Shown here: positions 52,741 to 64,000 of the stretch, in pieces
Position numbering within the stretch: the first letter of the stretch is position 1
Layout: the number at the start of each line of letters is the position of its first letter
Translations under genes and position numbers: made by a program
Source: Eledone cirrhosa
Taxonomy: Eukaryota > Mollusca > Cephalopoda > Octopoda > Eledonidae
Assembly (NCBI GenBank): GCA_964016885.1
Contig: OZ024740.1
Coordinates: 5,983,450-6,047,449, forward strand
DNA: 64,000 nt
Direction: 5' to 3'
The notes under the pieces: model-generated
What the model was told of the DNA's origin: nothing
Database searches by the model: none
What the model saw: only the letters and a program-made list of their open reading frames with translations

Positions 52741-55700
52741 TCACTGTACATACCTCCACTGTACATACCTCCACTGTACACACCTCCACTGCACATACAT
52801 CCACTGCACATACCTCCACTGCACATACCTCCACTTTACATACCTCCACTGTACATACCTCCACTGCACCTGCCTAGACTGTACATTCCTCCACTACACA
52901 TATCTCCACTGCACATACCTCCACTGTACATACCTCTATTGCATATACCTCCAGTGCACATATATCCACTGCACATACCTCCACTGCACATACCTCCACT
53001 GCACAAACATACCGACACTGTACATACCTCCACTGTATATACCTCCACTGCACAAACATACCGCCACTACACATACCTCCACTGAAAATACCTCTACTGT
53101 ACATACCTCCACTGCACATACCTCCACTGTACATACATCCATTGTACATACCTCCACTGCACATACCTCCACTGTACATACCTCCACTGCACATCCATAC
53201 CTCCACTGCACATACCGCCACTGCACATACCTCCACTGCACACCTCCACTGTACATACCTCCACTGCACATACATCCAATGTACATACCTCCACTGCACA
53301 TACCTCCACTGCACATATCTCAACTGTACATACCTCCACTGCACATACCTCCCCTGCACATACCTCCACTGTACATATCTCCACTGCACATACCTCCACA
53401 GCACATACCTCCACTGCACATACCTCCACTGCACATACCTCCACTGCACATACCTCCCCTGCACATACCTCCACTGTACATACCTCCACTGCACAAATCT
53501 CCACTGTACATACCTCCACGCCACATATATCCACTGTACATACCTCCACTGCACATACCTCCACTGCACATATTTCCACTGCACATATTTCCACTGTACA
53601 TACCTACACTGTACATACCTCCACTGTACATACCACCACTGCACATACCTCCACTGTACATGCCTCCACTGTACATACCTCCACTGTACATACCTCCACT
53701 GCACATATCTCCACTGTACATACCTCCACTGTACATACCACCACTGTACATACCTCCACTGTACATACCTCCACTGCATATACCTCCACTGTACATACCT
53801 CCACTGCACATACTTCCACTGCACATTCCTCCACTGCACATACCTCCCCTCCACATACATCCACTGTACATACCTCCATTGCACATACCTCCACAGCACA
53901 TACCTCCACTGCACATACCTCCACTGCACATAGCTCCACTGCACATAAATCCACTGTACATAGCTCCATTGCACATACCTCCCCTGCACATACCTCCACT
54001 GTACATACCTCCACTGCACATACCTACACTGCACATACCTCCACTGCACATATCTCCACTATACATACCTCCACTGCACATACCTCCACTGTACATACCT
54101 CCACTGCACATCCATACCTCCACTGCACATACCTACACTGTAGATACCTCCACTGTACATACCTCCACTGTACATACCTCCACTGCACATACCTCCACTG
54201 TAGATACCTCCACTGTACATACCTCCACTGTACATACCTCCACTGCACAGACCTCTACTGTACATACCTCCACTGCACATACATCCACTGTACATACCGC
54301 CACTGCACATACCTCCAATGCATATATCTCCACTGTACATACCTCCACTGCACATACCTCCACTGCACATACATCCACTGTACAGGCCTCCACTGCACAT
54401 ACCTCCACTGTACATACGTCCACTGTACATACCTCCACTGTACATACCTCCACTGCACATACCACCACTGCTCATACCTCCACTGCACATACCTCCACTG
54501 CATATACATCCACCGTACATACCTCCACAGCACATACCTCCACTGCACATACCTCCACTGCACATACCTCCACAGCATATACCTCCACTGCACATACCTC
54601 CACTGCACATACCTCCACTGCACATACCTCCACTGCACATATCTCCACTGCACATACGTCCACTGCACATATCTCCTGTATACATACCTCCACTGTACAT
54701 AACTCCACTGCACATACTTCCACTGCACATACCTACAGTGTACATACCTCCACTGTACATACCACCACTGCTCATACCTCCACTGTACGTAGCTCCACTG
54801 CACATCCATACCTCCACTGCACATACCTCCACTGTAGATACCTCCACTGCACATACCTCCACTGCACATACCTCCACTCTACATACCTCCACTTTACATA
54901 CCTCCACTGCACATACCTCCACTGTACATAACACTACTGACATACCTCCATTGCACATACCTCCACGGTACATACCTCCATTGCACATACCTCCACTGTA
55001 CATACCTCCACTGCACATACATACATCCACTGTAGATACCTCCACTGTACATACCTCCACTGCACATACATCCACTGTACACACCTCTACTGTACATACC
55101 TCCACTGTACATACCTCCACTGTACATATCTCCACTGCACATACCTCCACTGCACATACCTCCACTGTACATACCTCCAATGCACATACCTCCACTGTAC
55201 ATACCCCCACTGCACATACATCCATTGCACATACCTCCACTGTACATATCTCCACTGTACATACCTCCACTGTACATACACCCACTATACATACCTCCAC
55301 TGCACATACCTCCACTGCACATACATACCTCCACTGTACATACCTCCACTGCACATACCTCAACTGCACTTACCTCCACTGCACATACATACCTTAATTG
55401 TCCATACCTCCACTGCACGTAAATCCACTGTACATATCTCCACTGTACATACCTCCAATGTACATACCTCCACTGTACATACCTCCACTGCACATACCTC
55501 CACTGTACATAACTCTACTGTACAAACCTCCATTGCACATACCTCAACGGTACATACCTCCATTGCACATACCTCCACTGTACATACCTCCACTGCACAT
55601 ACATACCTCCACTGTACATACCTCCACTGTACATACCTCCACTGCAGATACATCCATTTACACACCTCCACTGCACATACCTCCACTGTACATACCTCCA

Positions 55701-58700
55701 CTGCACATACCTCCATTGCACATACCTCCACTGCACATAGATACCTGCACTGTACATACCTCCACTGTACATACCTCCACTGCACATACCTCCACGGTAT
55801 ATACCTCCACTGCACATACATACCACCACTGCACATACCTCCACTGTACATAACTCCACTGCACATACCTCCACTGTACATACCTCCACTTCACATATCT
55901 CCACTGCACATACCTCCACTGTACATACCTCTACTGTACATACCTCCACTACACATACCTCCACTCTACATACCTCCACTGCACATAGATAACAGTACTG
56001 TATATACCTCTACTGTACATACCTCCACTGCACCTTATATAACAGCACTGTACATACCTCCACTGCACATACCTCCCCTCCACATACCTCCACTGTACAT
56101 ACCTCCACTGCACATACCTCCACAGCACATACCACCACTGCACATACCTCCACTGCACATAGCTCCACTGCACATAAATCCACTGTACATACCTCCACTG
56201 CACATACCTCCACTGTACATACCTCCACTGCACATCCATACCTCCACTGCACATACCTCCACCGCACATCCATACCTCCACTGCACATACCTCCACTGTA
56301 CATACCTCTACTGTACATACCTCCACTGCACATACCTCCACTGTACATACCTCCACTGCACATAGATAACAGCACTGTACATACCTCCACTGCACATAGA
56401 TAACAGCACTGTACATACCTCCACTGCACATACCTCCCCTCCACATACCTCCACTGCACATACCTCCACTGCACATAGCTCCACTGCACATAAATCCACT
56501 GTACATACCTCCACTGCACATACCTCCCCTGCACATACCTCCACTGTACATACCTCCACTGCACATACCTCCACTGCACATACCTCCACTGCACATATCT
56601 CCACTATACATACCTCCACTGCACATATCTCCACTGTACATACCTCCACTGCACATCCATACCTCCACTGCACATACCTCCACTGTAGATACCTCCACTG
56701 TACATACCTCCACTGTACATACCTCCACTGCACAGACCTCTACTGTACATACCTCCACTGCACATCCATACCTCCACTGCACATACATCCACTGTACATA
56801 CCTCCACTGCACATACCTCCACTGCATATATCTCCACTGTACATACCTCCACTGCACATACCTCCCCAGCACATACCTCCACTGTACATACCTCCACTGC
56901 ACATACCTCCACAGCACATACCTCCACTGCTCATACCTCCACTGCACATACCTCCACTGCACATACATCCACCGTACATACCTCCACAGCACATACCTCC
57001 ACTGCACATACCTCCACTACACATACCTCCACAGCACATACCTCCACTGCACATACCTCCACTGCACATACCTCCACTGCACATACATCCACTGTACATA
57101 CCTCCACTGCACATACCTCCACTGCACATATCTCCACTGCACATACATCCACTGCACATATCTCCTGTATACATACCTCCACTGTACATAACTCCACTGC
57201 ACATACTTCCACTGCACATACCTACAGTGTACATACCTCCACTGTACATACCACCACTGCTCATTACTCCACTGTACGTAGCTCCACTGCACATCCATAC
57301 CTCCACTGCACATACCTCCACTGTAGATACCACCACTGTACATACCTCCACTGTACATACCTCCACTGCATATACCTCCACTGTACATACCTCCACTGCA
57401 CATACTTCCACTGCACATTCCTCCACTGCACATACCTCCCCTCCACATACATCCACTGTACATACCTCCATTGCACATACCTCCACAGCACATACCTCCA
57501 CTGCACATACCTCCACTGCACATAGCTCCACTGCACATAAATCCACTGTACATAGCTCCATTGCACATACCTCCCCTGCACATACCTCCACTGTACATAC
57601 CTCCACTGCACATACCTACACTGCACATACCTCCACTGCACATATCTCCACTATACATACCTCCACTGCACATACCTCCACTGTACATACCTCCACTGCA
57701 CATCCATACCTCCACTGCACATACCTACACTGTAGATACCTCCACTGTACATACCTCCACTGTACATACCTCCACTGCACATACCTCCACTGTAGATACC
57801 TCCACTGTACATACCTCCACTGTACATACCTCCACTGCACAGACCTCTACTGTACATACCTCCACTGCACATACATCCACTGTACATACCGGTACTGCAC
57901 ATACCTCCACTGCATATATCTCCACTGTACATACATCCACTGCACATACCTCCACTGCACATACATCCACTGTACAGGCCTCCACTGCACATACCTCCAC
58001 TGTACATACGTCCACTGTACATACCTCCACTGTACATACCTCCACTGCACATACCACCACTGCTCATACCTCCACTGCACATACCTCCACTGCATATACA
58101 TCCACCGTACATACCTCCACAGCACATACCTCCGCTGCACATACCTCCACTGCACATACCTCCACAGCACATACCTCCACTGCACATACCTCCACTGCAC
58201 ATACCTCCACTGCACATACCACCACTGCTCATACCTCCACTGTACGTAGCACCACTGCACATCCATACCTCCACTGCACATACCTCCACTGTAGATACCT
58301 CCACTGCACATACCTCCACTGCACATACCTCCACTGTACATACCTCCACTTTACATACCTCCACTGCACATACCTCCACTGTACATAACACTACTGACAT
58401 ACCTCCATTGCACATACCTCCACGGTACATACCTCCATTGCACATACCTCCACTGTACATACCTCCACTGCACATACATACATCCACTGTAGATACCTCC
58501 ACTGTACATACCTCCACTGCACATACATCCACTGTACACACCTCTACTGTACATACCTCCACTGTACATACCTCCACTGTACATATCTCCACTGCACATA
58601 CCTCCACTGCTCATACCTCCACTGTACATACCTCCAATGCACATACCTCCACTGTACATACCCCCACTGCACATACCTCCATTGCACATACCTCCACTGT

Positions 58701-61700
58701 ATATATCTCCACTGTACATACCTCCACTGTACATACACCCACTATACATACCTCCACTGCACATACCTCCACTGCACATACATACCTCCACTGTACATAC
58801 CTCCACTGCACATACCTCAACTGCACTTACCTCCACTGCACATACATACCTCAATTGTCCATACCTCCACTGCACGTACCTCCACTGTACATATCTCCAC
58901 TGTACATACCTCCAATGTACATACCTCCACTGTACATACCTCCACTGCACATACCTCCACTGTAGATAACTCTACTGTACAAACCTCCATTGCACATACC
59001 TCAACGGTACATACCTCCATTGCACATACCTCCACTGTACATACCTCCACTGCACATACATACCTCCACTGGACATACCTCCACTGTACATACCTCCACT
59101 GCAGATACATCCATTTACACACCTCCACTGCACATACCTCCACTGTACATACCTCCACTGCACATACCTCCACTGCACATACCTCCACTGCACATAGATA
59201 CCTGCACTGTACATACCTCCACTGTACATACCTCCACTGCACATACCTCCACGGTATATACCTCCACTGCACATACATACCACCACTGCACATACCTCCA
59301 CTGTACATAACTCCACTGCACATACCTCCACTGTACATACCTCCACTTCACATATCTCCACTGCACATACCTCCACTGTACATACCTCTACTGTACATAC
59401 CTCCACTACACATACCTCCACTCTACATACCTCCACTGCACATAGATAACAGTACTGTATATACCTCCACTGTACATACCTCCACTGCACATATATAACA
59501 GCACTGTACATACCTCCACTGCACATACCTCCCCTCCACATACCTCCACTGTACATACCTCCACTGCACATACCTCCACAGCACATACCACCACTGCACA
59601 TACCTCCACTGCACATAGCTCCACTGCACATAAATCCACTGTACATACCTCCACTGCACATACCTCCACTGTACATACCTCCACTGCACATCCATACCTC
59701 CACTGCACATACCTCCACCGCACATCCATACCTCCACTGCACATACCTCCACTGTACATACCTCTACTGTACATACCTCCACTGCACATACCTCCACTGT
59801 ACATACCTCCACTGCACATAGATAACAGCACTGTACATACCTCCACTGCACATAGATAACAGCACTGTACATACCTCCACTGCACATACCTCCCCTCCAC
59901 ATACCTCCACTGCACATACCTCCACTGCACATAGCTCCACTGCACATAAATCCACTGTACATACCTCCACTGCACATACCTCCCCTGCACATACCTCCAC
60001 TGTACATACCTCCACTGCACATACCTCCACTGCACATACCTCCACTGCACATATCTCCACTATACATACCTCCACTGCACATATCTCCACTGTACATACC
60101 TCCACTGCACATCCATACCTCCACTGCACATACCTCCACTGTAGATACCTCCACTGTACATACCTCCACTGTACATATCTCCACTGCACATACCTCCACT
60201 GCTCATACCTCCACTGTACATACCTCCAATGCACATACCTCCACTGTACATACCCCCACTGCACATACCTCCATTGCACATACCTCCACTGTATATATCT
60301 CCACTGTACATACCTCCACTGTACATACACCCACTATACATACCTCCACTGCACATACCTCCACTGCACATACATACCTCCACTGTACATACCTCCACTG
60401 CACATACCTCAACTGCACTTACCTCCACTGCACATACATACCTCAATTGTGCATACCTCCACTGCACGTACCTCCACTGTACATATCTCCACTGTACATA
60501 CCTCCAATGTACATACCTCCACTGTACATACCTCCACTGCACATACCTCCACTGTAGATAACTCTACTGTACAAACCTCCATTGCACATACCTCAACGGT
60601 ACATACCTCCATTGCACATACCTCCACTGTACATACCTCCACTGCACATACATACCTCCACTGTACATACCTCCACTGTACATACCTCCACTGCAGATAC
60701 ATCCATTTACACACCTCCACTGCACATACCTCCACTGTACATACCTCCACTGCACATACCTCCACTGCACATACCTCCACTGCACATAGATACCTGCACT
60801 GTACATACCTCCACTGTACATACCTCCACTGCACATACCTCCACGGTATATACCTCCACTGCACATACATACCACCACTGCACATACCTCCACTGTACAT
60901 AACTCCACTGCACACACCTCCACTGTACATACCTCCACTTCACATATCTCCACTGCACATACCTCCACTGTACATACCTCTACTGTACATACCTCCACTA
61001 CACATACCTCCACTCTACATACCTCCACTGCACATAGATAACAGTACTGTATATACCTCCACTGTACATACCTCCACTGCACATATATAACAGCACTGTA
61101 CATACCTCCACTGCACATACCTCCCCTCCACATACCTCCACTGTACATACCTCCACTGCACATACCTCCACAGCACATACCACCACTGCACATACCTCCA
61201 CTGCACATAGCTCCACTGCACATAAATCCACTGTACATACCTCCACTGCACATACCTCCACTGTACATACCTCCACTGCACATCCATACCTCCACTGCAC
61301 ATACCTCCACCGCACATCCATACCTCCACTGCACATACCTCCACTGTACATACCTCTACTGTACATACCTCCACTGCACATACCTCCACTGTACATACCT
61401 CCACTGCACATAGATAACAGCACTGTACATACCTCCACTGCACATAGATAACAGCACTGTACATACCTCCACTGCACATACCTCCCCTCCACATACCTTC
61501 ACTGCACATACCTCCACTGCACATAGCTCCACTGCACATAAATCCACTGTACATACCTCCACTGCACATACCTCCCCTGCACATACCTCCACTGTACATA
61601 CCTCCACTGCACATACCTCCACTGCACATACCTCCACTGCACATATCTCCACTATACATACCTCCACTGCACATATCTCCACTGTACATACCTCCACTGC

Positions 61701-64000
61701 ACATCCATACCTCCACTGCACATACCTCCACTGTAGATACCTCCACTGTACATACCTCCACTGTACATACCTCCACTGCACAGACCTCTACTGTACATAC
61801 CTCCACTGCACATCCATACCTCCACTGCACATACATCCACTGTACATACCTCCACTGCACATACCTCCACTGCATATATCTCCACTGTACATACCTCCAC
61901 TGCACATACCTCCCCAGCACATACCTCCACTGTACATACCTCCACTGCACATACCTCCACAGCACATACCTCCACTGCTCATACCTCCACTGCACATACC
62001 TCCACTGCACATACATCCACCGTACATACCTCCACAGCACATACCTCCACTGCACATACCTCCACTACACATACCTCCACAGCACATACCTCCACTGCAC
62101 ATACCTCCACTGCACATACCTCCACTGCACATACATCCACTGTACATACCTCCACTGCACATACCTCCACTGCACATATCTCCACTGCACATACTTCCAC
62201 TGCACATATCTCCTGTATACATACCTCCACTGTACATAACTCCACTGCACATACTTCCACTGCACATACCTACAGTGTACATACCTCCACTGTACATACC
62301 ACCACTGCTCATACCTCCACTGCACATACCTCCACTGTACGTAGCTCCACTGCACATCCATACCTCCACTGCACATACCTCCACTGTAGATACCTCCACT
62401 GCACATACCTCCACTGCACATACCTCCACTGTACATACCTCCACTTTACATACCTCCACTGCACATACCTCCACTGTACATAACACTACTGACATACCTC
62501 CATTGCACATACCTCCACGGTACATACCTCCATTGTACATACCTCCACTGTACATACCTCCACTGCACATACATACATCCACTGTAGATACCTCCACTGT
62601 ACATACCTCCACTGCACATACATCCACTGTACACACCTCTACTGTACATACCTCCACTGTACATACCTCCACTGTACATATCTCCACTGCACATACCTCC
62701 ACTGCTCATACCTCCACTGTACATACCTCCAATGCACATACCTCCATTGCACATACCTCCACTGTACATATCTCCAATGTACATACCTCCACTGTACATA
62801 CACCCACTATACATACCTCCACTGCACATACCTCCACTGCACATACATACCTCCACTGTACATACCTCCACTGCACATACCTCAACTGCACTTACCTCCA
62901 CTGCACATACATACCTCAATTGTCCATACCTCCACTGCACGTACCTCCACTGTACATATCTCCACTGTACATACCTCCAATGTACATACCTCCACTGTAC
63001 ATACCTCCACTGCACATACCTCCACTGTAGATAACTCTACTGTACAAACCTCCATTGCACTTACCTCAACGGTACATACCTCCATTGCACATACCTCCAC
63101 TGTACATACCTCCACTGCACATACATACCTCCACTGTACATACCTCCACTGTACATACCTCCACTGCAGATACATCCATTTACACACCTCCACTGCACAT
63201 ACCTCCACTGTACATACCTCCACTGCACATACCTCCACTGCACATACCTCCACTGCACATAGATACCTGCACTGTACATACCTCCACTGTACATACCTCC
63301 ACTGCACATACCTCCACGGTATATACCTCCACTGCAGATACATACCACCACTGCACATACCTCCACTGCACATACATACCTCCACTGTACATACCTCCAC
63401 TGCACATACCTCAACTGCACTTACCTCCACTGCACATACATACCTCAATTGTCCATACCTCCACTGCACGTACCTCCACTGTACATATCTCCACTGTACA
63501 TACCTCCAATGTACATACCTCCACTGTACATACCTCCACTGCACATACCTCCACTGTAGATAACTCTACTGTACAAACCTCCATTGCACATACCTCAACG
63601 GTACATACCTCCATTGCACATACCTCCACTGTACATACCTCCACTGCACATACATACCTCCACTGTACATACCTCCACTGTACATACCTCCACTGCAGAT
63701 ACATCCATTTACACACCTCCACTGCACATACCTCCACTGTACATACCTCCACTGCACATACCTCCACTGCACATACCTCCACTGCACATAGATACCTGCA
63801 CTGTACATACCTCCACTGTACATACCTCCACTGCACATACCTCCACGGTATATACCTCCACTGCACATACATACCACCACTGCACATACCTCCACTGTAC
63901 ATAACTCCACTGCACATACCTCCACTGTACATACCTCCACTTCACATATCTCCACTGCACATACCTCCACTGTACATACCTCTACTGTACATACCTCCAC
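52741..64000. repeat. Rightmost array section with a second set of 0.5-3.6-kb repeats
   Basis: The landmark CATCCATTTACACACC occurs at 55,651, 59,108, 60,700, 63,173 and 63,702, with offsets 3457, 1592, 2473 and 529 bp. Another segment repeats at an offset of 3592 bp (54,123 to 57,715). GATAACAG and CATCCATACC landmark units are common here. The last copy is cut by the window end. Confidence 0.8.

Larger units (their letters stand above)
9114..64000. repeat. 15-bp satellite array, consensus CATACCTCCACTGTA
   Basis: Every line of the sequence from 9114 to the window end consists of tandem copies of CATACCTCCACTGTA or its main variant CATACCTCCACTGCA, about 3,600 units by length. The minus-strand unit is TACAGTGGAGGTATG. 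Frequent single changes include CCTCCATTG, CATACATCCACTG, CATATCTCCACTG, CCTCCACGG and CATAGCTCC. Length variants are 13, 14, 18 and 19 bp. The consensus has no CpG and only one G per 15 bases on the + strand. All six frames of the consensus are open (HTSTV, IPPLY, YLHCT; YSGGM, TVEVC, QWRYV), which explains the long overlapping open frames; I annotate none of them as genes. I see no inserted mobile element or unique sequence longer than a few bases in the array. It runs off the right end. Confidence 0.98.

Noticed and set aside
9660..64000. Hundreds of long open frames on both strands, up to 1308 codons
   Set aside because: They are overlapping translations of one 15-bp repeat that has no stop in any frame. 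There is no start context, domain, splice signal or codon bias.
9114..64000. CRISPR-like regular repeats
   Set aside because: The repeats are directly tandem with no unique spacers, there are no cas genes, and the DNA is eukaryotic.

Overview
The window is eukaryotic, nuclear and almost certainly from a cephalopod, most likely an octopus. The evidence is a tRNA-derived SINE at 2571-2750 with the body typical of octopus SINEs, two copies in opposite orientation of a dispersed repeat familiar from octopus and squid DNA (1679-1795 and 6727-6955), dense (TA)n/(CATA)n microsatellites, and decayed retroelement genes of metazoan type. The naming of repeat families rests on remembered sequence character, not on a search. 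I see no intact host gene, no rRNA or tRNA gene and no bacterial-type operon.

Left flank, 1-9113: a patchwork of old mobile DNA and simple repeats. In order: unrecognised AT-rich DNA; the 3' end of a LINE reverse transcriptase (522-680) running into a short TTAGGG tract; microsatellites; a 41-bp, a 69/70-bp and an 18-bp minisatellite; the SINE; a degenerate Penelope-like retroelement (2751-5067) with reverse transcriptase and GIY-YIG nuclease remnants on the + strand, bounded by 66-bp terminal inverted repeats; a perfect 68-bp palindrome (5154-5221); a candidate type I hammerhead ribozyme (5303-5357) on the same strand as the reverse transcriptase; more microsatellites and unclassified DNA; an LTR-retrotransposon pol remnant on the minus strand (about 8470-7022: RNase H, H2C2 finger, DD35E integrase and C-terminal tail) whose RNase H part carries an in-frame trinucleotide expansion; then CT-rich DNA with a 54-bp minisatellite.

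Right part, 9114 to the window end: about 54.9 kb of one tandem array of a 15-bp unit, consensus CATACCTCCACTGTA, with GTA/GCA as the main variable site. The unit length is a multiple of three and the consensus has no stop codon in any of the six frames. Hundreds of long open frames (up to 1308 codons) therefore arise with no coding meaning. The array has large-scale structure: an edge block (9114-9890) with periodic 14-bp units, an almost identical 11,048-bp tandem duplication (about 11,745-22,792 and 22,793-33,840), a cascade of 2.8-3.4-kb higher-order repeats (about 35,955-52,740), and a further mosaic with 0.5-3.6-kb shifts up to the end, where the array is cut off.

Nothing here works as a pathway. 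The most distinctive points are the ribozyme/palindrome/inverted-repeat architecture around the Penelope-like element and the multi-scale duplication history of the 15-bp satellite.
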